Of a DNA stretch of 64,000 nt, positions 23,201 through 33,847 are shown piece after piece (the stretch's first letter is position 1; the number at the start of each line of letters is the position of its first letter). The notes beneath the pieces are model-generated. The model saw nothing but the letters and a program-made list of their open reading frames with translations. It searched no databases and was not told where the DNA came from. Made by a program: the position numbers and the translations under genes. The stretch is from Hesseltinella vesiculosa (lineage: Eukaryota > Mucoromycota > Mucoromycetes > Mucorales > Cunninghamellaceae): assembly GCA_002104935.1 (NCBI GenBank), contig MCGT01000003.1, forward strand, positions 558,001 through 622,000, written 5' to 3'.

Positions 23201-25044
23201 CTTTCGATTCCTGATCGAGCACAGAAGCCTGGTGCTTGTCCGTGGATACTGCCCTGCCTATCAAAATGTGATCCAGATGTCGAAAGCGTAACCAATTGTC
23301 TACAAACTATTCCTATGTATCCGTTTCCTCTTCCCGTGTCGTACCTAGTCCAGTGACGACCGTTTCCTCGTCCAGAGCAGCTCCAAAACATTGACGATTT
23401 GAACTGGTGCCACCTTTTTCTGGAGACTGCACGAACGGTTGATCTGCAAGCCGATCTTCTGAATACATCAGATTTTCCTTTTCCAGGCACACAACAGTCA
23501 TGTCGTGGTTTTCCCAATTGACGTGCCTGCTTTTAAAAACATTTCTGAGGCTGAAAAAAAAAGCAATGCTCACGCCAGATGATTGAGTAAATCCATTCAT
23601 GAAGTAAACGTCTATAAGATCATGCGAGTGCCAGATTTAGCGATAAAAATGGACTTGATGACAATGATTTGCTGCCTTGGTGTGAGCTGATAAAAAACTG
23701 CAGAGGCGCTGCAATTTCGGAACAAACACGCGTGGATGATCTGAAAATTTTCCAAGCATCTTACATTCTTATTTTTCCATCCTCTTACACGCCATCCCTG
23801 TCAAAAGAACGATATTATCCTTTTATGTTCAGATTCATAATAACTCTTGCAAATAGCACTATTGCCTTGCTCCAATGCAGAAAGGATGCAAGTCGGTCGT
23901 TGACGGAATGAAGAAAGATTAGCATCGAGCTCTGCAGATCATGGCGAGAGCAAAAGGCATGATTGCTTGACATTACGATTAAAGATGTGATACTGTTACA
24001 GTTCTTGTCTTTTCTCTATTATTTTCAACGGCGGAAAGGAACAAGGACGTTCAGAGAAAAAAAGAAAAAAAGGTGATCGCTGAAGAAAAAAATGAAGGAA
24101 GGCGAAACGCGATTGGCTAAATTAATTTATCTCTGTTTGGATGTGAACCGACAGTTTGGTGCTACTGGTCTGTGCACTGCACGTCTATCATCATCAATGT
24201 TCGTGTCATCATTGTCATATTTCCAGAAAATAGCTTTTTGAACAAGAACAAGCGACAGCCATGGCTTTGCTTGGTTTGGACATACACTCGGTGTCACCTC
24301 AATTGCCTGAACCTCCTTGGTTCTCACTGGTTCCCACACAGAAGTCTAAAAAAAAAAAAGATAAAGAGTATACCCTGTCAATTATATAAAATCATAAAGT
24401 TTATTCCTACCTATCGTGTTGAAAAAGTAGCTGGGATGCATAATGGCAAGAAAAAATGAGGCTACTTTAGAAGCCATCTCTTTCACGGTTAGCAAACATT
24501 GGGGAATAAAAGAGAAAAATGGGATTTGAAACTACGCTATGGTAAGTTGATCCTGGTGACGAAGAGCTTTCCTCAAGAAAGCATTCCTTCACCCCTCCCC
24601 CCATTCTTTTCTTTTTCCCACATCATTTATTTTTGGTCTTTTCGTAACATTTTCACATGAAACGATAATGGAAAGCTTTTCGTAAAAAGCCCTGATTTCA
24701 TTTCAAAGACTGAGAAGATCAATAAACCTGACTAGCAATCTACATCTAAATATTTCGGCAGCAGTGTTTTTTCGAGCCAATGACTTCACCTATTTACATA
24801 GGTTGTATGAATGGAAATAAGGCAGTCTGTTAATGACTAAACACAGTTGCATTTCTTGTTTACTTGAAGTCATGCATTCGACCTGTTGAGAAAAAAAAAT
24901 AGAGAGGTGAGGCGTAGCAGAAAATGGACTAGATGGCCTGGGGCTTTTTTTCCTGATACTTTTTGCTGTCAATTCTGGTAACACAATCCTTTTGACCATT
25001 CTCCTTTCTAAATGTTTCAGTTCGACGTTTTCGTAAAGATATGA
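23201..25044. repeat. Repeat R4 copy 1 and unassigned AT-rich sequence
   Basis: The segment from about 24,130 to 25,030 resembles 26,165-27,245 in the same orientation. Shared blocks include CTTCACCCCTCCCCCCATT, CCCACATCA.TTATTTTT.GTCTTTT, TTTTCACATGA and GAGGTGAGGCGTAGCA. A shorter related piece is at about 30,700-30,880 (ACTGGTCTGT...CCAGAAAAT). Positions 23,201-24,130 show no gene. Confidence 0.6.
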
Positions 25045-25700
25045 GCAACGCGCGATAGGAATGGCGTGATGATGAAAAAAGGATGTGGGATAAAGCCAAA
25101 AAAAAGGGGGGTTGCGTTGGTTTGCCGTTTTAGCAGCGAATGATTATCGATGCAATGGTGGGCTGAATTTGCTTGCAACCAAGTCTACTCACACGCACAT
25201 ATGAAGCTAGAGTAGAGCCGAATTTGGTGAAGGAGTAGGGTTGAAAAGGATTGTGTCACCAAGTTTGAAAGGGCATGAAAAAAAAAAAAAGCTTGGTGTC
25301 ACATCTTAAAACTCGTGAGCAAACAAAAAAAAGCAAGGTGGCAACCCCTTAACCAGCTTCTTCTTGCAAGCTAAAAAAATGTCTCCATTGTTCTTCAATC
25401 ATGTGAAAATAAAAATAATGGGGGGACTCGCTTGTCCATGGCCATAAAAACGGAAATCAACATGTCACCGGGACTACACTGTCACTGCATTGTTTCAATC
25501 CCCTTTTTTTCCCATCGCTTTATTCATGATTTTTTTGGCTCTGTTGCTCTTCTCATTTTAAAGTTTAGACCAAGGCTATCTACGGACATGCATAGATAGA
25601 GTAAAAAAAAGGCGTTAAAACCGACAGAGTAAAAGGCTGTCAAGTTACTGTGTTACCAAGTTTCTTCACCTATTTTGAAAAAAAAAAAAACTTGAAACAT
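25045..25700. repeat. Copies of the 18.8-kb repeat and of R2
   Basis: 25,045-25,360 repeats 18,805-19,040 directly. 25,555-25,690 is a diverged direct copy of R2 (21,340-21,475), sharing AAGGCG/GTATTAA..CGACAGAGTAAA.GGCT and CACCTATTTTGAA. The two are separated by unique sequence. Confidence 0.6.
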
Positions 25701-25789
25701 TCTTCAAATAAACCAAATCATGATTTTACTTCAAAAAGTATAAAAAAGAGGCCATTCTGTCGACTTTCTCGTTTTTTTTTTTTTTTTCA

Positions 25790-26115
25790 CCGGTGGATAC
25801 GAGGGTGGCGAGACCCCTTGTTTCCACCAAACGCTGCTTTTTCTCGTTGTAAGGGTAACCTTCTGCGGCTCCGAGTGGGGTGATTCCTACGCGATCACTC
25901 TTTGGTGCTAGGGCCGGCTAGCACCTTCACATCTTGGAGTGAACATTCGATATCCTAATGGCCGAGGGGTTGCGCCCTTGGAGCTAGGACGTCTGTTCTT
26001 TTAGCTTGGCGTACTGGTAGGCAAGTATCCCCCGCTTACCCTCCAGGTGGAGGGGCCTCCGTAGGGAGGCGGCCAAGGGAACATGCCACCCGTTGGCTGG
26101 CAGGCTATCGGGAAT
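25790..26115. other. GC-rich, hairpin-rich island of unknown identity
   Basis: This block of about 320 bp is clearly richer in GC than its AT-rich surroundings. It contains several clean hairpins: GGTGGA...TCCACC (25,791-25,826), GGTGCTAG...CTAGCACC (about 25,905-25,926), CCTCCAGGTGGAGG and CCTCCGTAGGGAGG (about 26,040-26,070). No reading frame of note crosses it. It could be a fragment of a retrotransposon 5' leader or a structured RNA; neither is shown. Confidence 0.45.
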
Positions 26116-26164
26116 CCGACAACAAGGAAAAAAAATACAGTGAAATGAAAAAGGTCTTCAATTG

Positions 26165-27245
26165 AGATTTCCCTTGAGATTCACCTGTTCCCACAGAGCA
26201 GTCTGAAAAACAAAAGATAAGGAGAAAGTCCTGTCAATAATAAAAATATTGAGTCTAGGATATTTCTTCCTATTATGTTGAATAACGAGTTGGAATGCAG
26301 AGACTCTTGTTCACTGGATGGCAACAAAAAAGAGGCTGCTTTGAGAAATGTATGCATTTTTTTCTGCTATCTCTTTCATTCTTTGCAAATGAGAAATGCT
26401 TAACTGAAAGCATGGTGATGGTTATTTATTTGGAGATAACGAGATATCATTGCAAAATCAAATGTGTATTGTGCGAGAGCTTGCGCGAATGCTCTTTGTC
26501 AAAACAGCTGAGGCATGATGGTAACACCGCAAATTGAAGGCTTGCTAGTTGGTCAGTGTTAATGCTTTACAAGCTTTATGCATGCCTATGGGAACCGTTA
26601 GTTATAAGCCTGAAAATGAATCCGAGAACGACCAGTCAAGACCATTTCATTGTCGTGCAAACGTACGAAGCAGTGAAAAAAAAAAACGATGGGAAAAAAA
26701 AAAAGAGAAAAAGATGGATTCAAACTACGCTATGCAACGCGATCCCGCTGACAAAGTGCTTACCATTTATGAATGCGTCGACAGTCGATCGCAGTAGAAT
26801 ACACTTCTTCACCCCTCCCCCCATTTTTTTCTTTTTCTCACTTTCCCACATCAATTATTTTTAGTCTTTTTGTTTCATTTTCACATGATTGAACTACAAA
26901 TGCCTCGTAAAAAGTCCCTGATTTTTATTTTAAAGAGCGAGAAAACCATTAAACTGGCTGGGCAAATTGCCACCAAGCATTGTAATCGATGTTTGCTCAA
27001 GTCTATGGCTTCATGCTTTTTTAAGGTCTTATGAATGGAGATAAGACATGATGCTAGTGGCGAAACTTTGTTGCTTTTCTTGTTTATCTGCAAACCATGC
27101 ATTGGAGCTGTTGCGACAAAAAAAAAAAAAAAGAGGTGAGGCGTAGCACAAAATGGATGGAAGGCCTCGAAGAGCAGCCGCCAACTTTTTCCTGACACTC
27201 AAAGTCGGTAACACAATCGTCCATTCTCCTTTACCAAATTTGGTT
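26165..27245. repeat. Repeat R4, copy 2
   Basis: Direct counterpart of 24,130-25,030. The TTCACCCCTCCCCCCATTTT block falls near 26,810 and the GAGGTGAGGCGTAGCA block near 27,135. Short open frames inside are shadows without family resemblance. Confidence 0.6.
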
Positions 27246-27982
27246 CAGTTCAAACTATTATTCGTTGCCGTTTAAGCAAAGGGAGAAGAAGTATCCCCCC
27301 CCCTGCTTTTCAATTTTTTTCCCACATCCTACTGTATTTCGTCAAGGCATTCCTATACCCTTTTGTTAAGTGATAACTACAGATGCTTGTTGTAAGCCTT
27401 TGATTACTTGGTAATTGGTTCGTTCATGGCTGTCTACAGGCAAGTTGAACATGTGAAAAGAATTGAAACTGACGAAGGAGCATGTTGGTTGCACTCTTCA
27501 TTTTGTTGGCGGAAAAAGTTAAAAAGCCAAAAAAAAAAAAAAAACGGCCGCGAGCCCTTGGGCAACATGACTTTTTTTTGTATTGTCTTGCAGCTCCGCC
27601 GCTGGTACTAAGGAGGTAAAGAAAAGGAAGCTACAATGGATGGCCAACAATGCTTTGTAGCCCGTTATAGATTGGTATTGGACCTTGGGAATCAAGACGC
27701 AGGCAAGAGTGAAGTCCTATCAAGAATGGCGAAGTTCCCAGCAAGAGGTCAATGGTCAGCAAAAGCCCCAGACACCAGCCATTATGTGGTCGCTGAATGG
27801 CACTTGATTTTTCGAGGGCATCTGGGGAGTAATGTACACAGCAGTGGCGGATTGACGATAATTGGAAATGAACAAAGTGTGGTTGCCATCACGAACATAG
27901 TGGGAGTACCTGTCAATGACATCATCACTGTTGAAGAAAAAAAAGTGTATCACGATGGCTGGTCTGCTTTTTTTTTTAAGCA

Positions 27983-28890
27983 TACACTGATGTCACTGAT
28001 AGGTGACAATCCTTTGCGATATAAGCCAGTGGGATGGCATGGTTGGTGTAGCTCATCTTCGACAATATGGGTGGAACATCCGCAACGTAGACACCAGAAG
28101 CTGCGCGCCTCATCAACGACAGGATCATGGCGATCCCCAAGACAAAGCGAGAGCGCCAGTTGTAAAGTAGATATTCATCCGTCGCAGCAGGGTAGGTGAT
28201 GATAGTGTTGCCCATAAAATCAAGCTTTTGCGAAACAAGAACCACAGCAAGATTGTGCACAAGTTCTGGCATTCCCCTTCACTGGCACACATATTTTGCT
28301 CTTTCTTCCGCTTACATGCCTACAGCTTTTTCTACCTATATCTCCTCAACGAGTCATTGAACAACCCTCGTAAAACTAGGAATTTACTCATCCACCATGC
28401 CTCTACATCGACCATCCATACATTCGTTTTTGCCTCCGTCATTCGCTCACTCTGCCATTTTTTGTAGTGATCTTTTTCTTCCAAATCGGGAACCGTAGTC
28501 TTTCACCCGTTGTCATGGGTAAAACCTCGCAATTGTTATTCAATCCTTCTGAAAATTGGGCTGTCACCTATAAAATATATCTTTTAGTTGTGGTTTCAAA
28601 GAAAAGTCTTTAGCTCTCCTAGACCAAAAAATCGATGTTTTTACAATCCTAGGCTTGTATCAGTCAAGGCAGAGCAAAGCAGTCTACGAATAAAAAAGCC
28701 TGCCCTGCGATTTTTTTTTTTTTTGTCTTGGAGATCGTCATGATCCTGTCGTTGAAGAGGAGCCGTGCAGCTTTTGGTGCCAAAGTTGCGGATGTTCCAG
28801 TCATTTGCTTGAAGATGAAGTACATGTGCCATGTCATTACCCTCGTTTCGATCGCTGAGGATTGACGCCTGAGAATGACACCTGTGCAAA
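27983..28890. pseudogene. Two inverted coding-like fragments of an unrecognised gene
   Basis: On the minus strand near 28,160-27,980 a frame reads VLGIAMILSLMRR, VADVPPILSKMSYT and IAKDCHLS. On the plus strand at 28,722-28,870 a related frame reads VLEIVMILSLKRS, VADVPVICLKMKYM and IAED. The resemblance persists at protein level across about 50 residues, which suggests once-coding sequence. I do not recognise the family. The fragments sit next to pieces of the long terminal repeat seen at 37.5 kb. Confidence 0.4.
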
Positions 28891-29030
28891 TTAAATTAAA
28901 AAAAAACCACGACCCTTTCTTCTGCTTACAAGCCCACAGTCTTTCCTACCCATATCTCTTCAACCAGCCATTGCATAACCCTTGTAAAACCATGTCTTTA
29001 CTCATTCACCCTGCCTCTACGTTGGCCACC
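28285..29030. repeat. Fragments of the 4-kb element's long inverted repeat
   Basis: 28,390-28,660 is the reverse complement of 37,485-37,740: shared CCTAGGATTGTAAAAACATCGA, GGTGACAGCC, CACCCATGACGACGGGTGAAAG when read on the other strand. 28,905-29,030 repeats 28,290-28,430 directly (TTCTGCTTACA.GCC.ACAG, ACCCATATCTCTTCAACCAG). These look like remains of a second, broken element of the 36.9-40.9 kb type. Confidence 0.6.
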
Positions 29031-29036
29031 CATATA

Positions 29037-30466
29037 CCGTGCCCCAAAAAATTGTTACAATTTTCGGAGTTTTTGTCTTTGCATCAACCTCTCTCGTTAT
29101 CAACAGTATCATAATCACTATCTTTTATATATTTGATAGTGTTGTTAAATAGCTTTCTATACATATAAAAATATCTTCACTCAGTTGGATAGATCTCGAG
29201 TAATGCTGGTTTGAAAAAAAACAGACATTGTAACAATTTTTTGGCTGAGCTAAAGCCCAACTGTTTTTTTTTATTCAATACTTGGTGACATCACCTTTGG
29301 CATCAAGAACCGCTTGTAGACAGCGGGGCATGCTGTGAACAACCTTTTTGCAAAGGTCAGAAACTTCAGGGAGCTCCCACACGTCTTGAAGACGGTCCAA
29401 AAGGTCATGCGTACCAGTGGGGGGCTTGTCGTAGGCAGCAAGCAGTTGTTTGACCTTTGCCCATACGTTTTCAATAGGATTGAGGTCAGGAGAGTTGGTG
29501 GGTCAGTCAAGGACCTTGACACCTTTCTTCTTGTACCATTCTTGGGAGGCCTTGGCGGTGTGCTTGGGGTCAGAGTCCTGCAACAAGAAGGTCCGCTCGA
29601 TGTCCATCTCGTACCACTCCAAGGTTTCAGGTAGTCGACCTCTATGATGGTCAGGAAGAGCTCGGTGTTCATGTTCCCTTCAATCCAGGCAAGGAACCCA
29701 ACGCCATGGCCAGTTATGGCGCCCTACACCATGACACTGCCGCCACCAAACTTCTTTCTTCGGATCTTGCCATGTTTACGCGTAGGCTGGTCAACCTGCT
29801 TCCAGAACCGTTGCTTCCCATCAGAGCCAAGGAGGTTCACCTTGGACTCGTCAGTGAAGACAACGTTCTCCCAGTCGGCTTCAGCCCACTCCAGATACTT
29901 CTTCGTAAACTCAAAGCGCTTGCGTTTGATCAATGGTGAGACTACGGGAGTGATCTCCTTGCGTTTGGAGATCATGTCATTGGTGCGCATTAAGTTGCGA
30001 ATCATCTGCGGATGGACTTTGGCGTCATAGTTGGCATTGACTACCTTGGAAGCAGCTGTGGCAGTGGTGTGCTTGCCAGTTTCGACCTCACAGAACAAAA
30101 GCCGAGCAGTGCCATCACTGATCTTGCTTGGGTGGCCAGCCTTCAGGTCAATGCAATGCTTAATTACGAGGCAATGCGACTGATGGTGGCGGTTGACACG
30201 CCTGCGCGAGCAGCCATAGCACGTACAGACAGGTTGTTGTCGTAGCTTCGTAATAAAGACTCGATATCCTTGGTTTTTTGAACGCTGATTGATCGCATGA
30301 TGTCTAATGTAATGGAGCATTAGTTACGAACAAGACAGACATTAGATTAACATGCATTGACCTTTCAGTAGAATAATATAAAATGGTAAGAGAAAAAAAA
30401 AGGAAAAAAACAAAAAAAAAGACCTTTTTTTGCAAGCCACAGCACAGCCCAAAAAATTGTTACAAT
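29037..30466 (-). mobile_element. Tc1/mariner element, decayed
   Basis: A Tc1-like end motif with the core CCCAAAAAATTGTTACAAT occurs three times. At 29,037-29,061 it is preceded by TA, the usual target dinucleotide, and reads outward-in as an element end. At 29,227-29,246 it is inverted. At 30,445-30,466 it is in the first orientation. The last two flank the transposase pseudogene as an inverted pair. The outer right end is not recognisable, so the true boundaries are uncertain. Confidence 0.7.
29275..30298 (-). pseudogene. Tc1/mariner DD34E transposase pseudogene
   Basis: Read from 30,298 leftward: N-terminal helix-turn-helix (MRSISVQKTKDIESLLRSYD ... AARAGVSTATISRI), then after a frame change the catalytic core. 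Catalytic Asp 1 is in VFTDESKVNLL, Asp 2 in LLQDSDPKHTA, Glu in SPDLNPIENVWA, with 34 residues between the last two. The C terminus is AKGDVTKY, typical of the superfamily. Two conserved Trp codons have become stops: in VMV*GAITGHG (TAG) and in VLD*PTNSPDL (TGA). At least two frame changes add to the damage, so it is not functional. Confidence 0.9.
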
Positions 30467-33400
30467 CACTGCTTTTTTCATGTAGAATAACTCGACACAT
30501 ACACATGAGAACGACATACATTATATATCATTTGGAAGCTCTTATATAGGAGTATCATTGACATCAAAATGGATGATATTGAATAATGAGATTCATGCAG
30601 CTACCGGTACGTAAAAGTCCGAACATGTCGCAATTGCATCGTTGAGCTTTTTTTTTTCTTGACCAATGCACTGTCTGACTTTGAGCTTTGACTTTTTTTT
30701 TTTGGTTATACTGGTCTGTCACAACAAAGTGATCATAATCAACGTTCTAGGTTGCCATCCATCCAGAAAATCACTTCTTAGAACAAGAGCAAACGCCGGC
30801 CGACGCTTTAATAGTTCCGCAATATTCCCAGGCTTCTGAACGTCCTCGTTCTCATCGGTTCCTACGTAAAGCAGCCCTATGAACAATGAAAATCAAAAAT
30901 ACAAGTTCCTTCCTTCGTTTCTTCTCTTTTTTTTTCTTATCTTGGTGTACCTTCCCTTCGCTTGAACTGGTTTCCCTTCGCTTGGTTCGCTGTGTTCTTT
31001 TTTTTTCCCTCTCCCCCGAGGCTTATGTTTCTGCCGCACGCTTGAGCAGAAATCAAAAAGGGTATGTACGCCAGTTACTGTACCTTCACGTAGTCATACC
31101 TGGGTAACCAACTTTTTTGTTGGGCTAGACACTGGCACTTTTTTAAACTGTATTAATGAAAAAGACCTTTTAACAAGTAATAAAAAAAACGATATCTTGA
31201 GAAACGAGTGCTTTTTTTCAATGCTGGAATGCTATGCCGGCTTTTCATTGTTTGCAATTGAAGAATGTCTTACAAGATGCAGAATCATTAAGTTTATTTG
31301 ATGAAGAAAAAAAGAGACACAAACGCTCGCACAATAGGCGTCTCTTTTATCAAAAAAGCTGAAGAATTTCGGTAACACAATAACTTGAGAGCCCTTTACT
31401 CTGTCAGTTTTAACGCTTTTCTTACCCTCTGTGTGCCTATGGAAGGTCTAGGTTCCAATCTTTAAAATGAATCCAAGAACGCCTTTTCAATGTCATTTCA
31501 TTGTCGATTTATCGTAGGAAACAGAAATGGGGCACCAAAAAACATGGCCATTCAAACCAAAAATGAAGTTACCCAGGCTTGACCACATGGAGGTACCGGT
31601 ATTTGACATGCATACCCATCAATGACAAGACTTTTTTCTTGTAGGAAAAGTCTCTTGGCATCATTTGGTTCTTATGGGTTATGGCACCTTGCTTGGCCTG
31701 GTTCCAGTGGGTTCTTGAGTGAAGAAAAAAAAATGGAAAATCAAAAAAAAGAACTACGGCAGTCAGCTGGTCAAAAAAAGGCACCAAACTAAAAAGGGAA
31801 AAGTGGGGATTTTTTTTTTCAAATGGAAAATGGATTTGCGGTTTAATTTCCAAACAGAGCTAAATTAACTATGTTTGACATAATCGTGATCTACATTCTC
31901 CTGGTCTGTGCTTGATATCTTTCATTTAAAAAAGATAGTCTTTTTTTTTTTGAACAGTAGCAAGCGCCTGCTTCCATTTTGCTAGTTTTTAGTCGTTTTA
32001 ACAAAAAAAAACAGCAGGGGAATTTTGGTAACACAACAACTTGAGAGCATGTTTCTCGGCCAGATTCATTGCTTTTCTAATTTTATGCTTCCCTACGGAT
32101 AGCCCTGGTTCGTAGCTTTGAAATGAATCTAAACACGCCTAGGCATTATCATCCCATTGTTGTGTAATCGCAATAACAGTAACGAGACACCTAAAAAAAA
32201 CATCGAGAAACTCGTGGGAAAAAAGGGGGACTGAAACCGAGAATGTTCTATTGTTCCATCATGTGCACACGGACCAATGGGAACCAACGAAGCAGGGCAT
32301 GTGCCTTTTTCACGTGAAAACGTAAAAAAAGTATAAATACAAGCTCTTTTTTCCCTTTTTTTTTTGTTTTTTTCTTCGTGGGTGCTCAAGTCTCAAGTCT
32401 TATGGTCCGTGGCAAGGCCTACTGCACGTTGTATTCGTGTGCCAGGGAGGAGGAACGGAAAAATCGAAGGATTTTTCCCGAACGGATGCCCCTACGTTGA
32501 GGCGGGATGTGTGAGCACAACCCTGCAGTTTCTGCGTGTAGGATGGTCTTGTCATGGAGGTGCTTTGGTGTTCTGGACGTGCATTGATTTTGCGTCAACC
32601 TCGGTGGAATAGGTTGGCGGGTGGTGGCGGGCCTTTTTTTTTTATAATAAAACACTTAAACTATAAATCAGTTTTTCTTGTACCGGGATCTTTGGCTGAA
32701 AATTTACAAATAAAACACTTGAATTATACCATGATATTTGGCTGATAAGTATTGGGAGATAAAACAGTAAACGTGGGCATGCGTTGGGCACTTTTTTTCA
32801 ATGAAGAACTGTTGCAGTAAACAGGCTAAATGGTGTTAAATGCACTGAGGGTGTTTGATGCAAGGTACCGTAAGATGTTGCTGGCATACTTTGTTTAATC
32901 GTAATCCTCGAAAAGAGTATACTAAAGACATCTTGATTTGTTTCTCGATTGATATTTTTACTTCAAGAACTTACCGGTATGTGTGCTTCTCATTGGGAAC
33001 AAGTTTGTTAGTTCGATACTTTGCCTACGGATGATCTAGAAAAAAAAAGTAGAGGTTAATACAGCTATGTCAAGTGTGATACTGGGTTTGCAAGTTTCCT
33101 CGCAAATAAAGCAAGCATTCATCTGTGGGATGTTTCCCCAAGGCATCAAGTAACATGTCCTGAGCAGCATCGTTCACGTTCTCGTTTTCTTTCTAGCTCG
33201 ATGGCTAATTGTCGTATCTGAAGTAAAAATCAGGCCCAAACTTAAGACACGGAGAGTCAGAGACCATGCCACCACAGCATTAAATCCATGCTGCACCTTT
33301 CCTACTCCCATGCTCAACTCACTGAAACACAACTATTTCAACATGTCAACATGATCTCCCATGAACAGAAGACAAAACATGTCAAAAGGTACCCACATTA

Positions 33401-33840
33401 AAAGCTATGACCAGGCATAAATGCAACGTAACCAAGCAGAATAAACAGCAGCTAGTGCAACGGTTTCTACAGGAAACATTATAACAAGATAGACCTTCAC
33501 ATTAATAAAAAACCATAACTCAATTCTCACTTACTTTTACAACTTTTTTTTTGTTTTATTTTTTTACCCAAACCAAACACTAATACACGAAGGGTTGCAC
33601 CATAATACAAAGCGTTGCTGTTTGATAGGAAGATGGTGAAGGTTGTCAAGTATATCTCTGATGTGTCCTGCGCCTGTAGAGATACTAGGAAGGGGTAGAT
33701 TCCCAGATGGGTAGTTGGCATCAAGCAAAGTTGTTTGAAGAGAAAAAAAAATAATGCAGGACCAGCGGAAGGAAAGGCGTCGCGCTTTTTTTTTTTCTCT
33801 TTTTCGTTATTCTTTTATTTCTTCATTGCTGCCCTGTTAT
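30467..33840. repeat. R2 and R1 second copies plus unassigned spacer
   Basis: 31,030-31,510 is the inverted copy of R2 and 31,566-32,250 the direct copy of R1, abutting each other. A 30,700-30,880 piece resembles part of R4. From 32,250 to 33,840 I see no gene, RNA or repeat I can name. Open frames near 32,364-32,612 lack motifs. Confidence 0.6.
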
Positions 33841-33847
33841 TGTATTC

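Noticed and set aside
27636..28199. 187-codon plus-strand open frame as a gene
   Set aside because: No motif is present, it crosses a T run, and the opposite strand carries the fragment that has a paralogue nearby.
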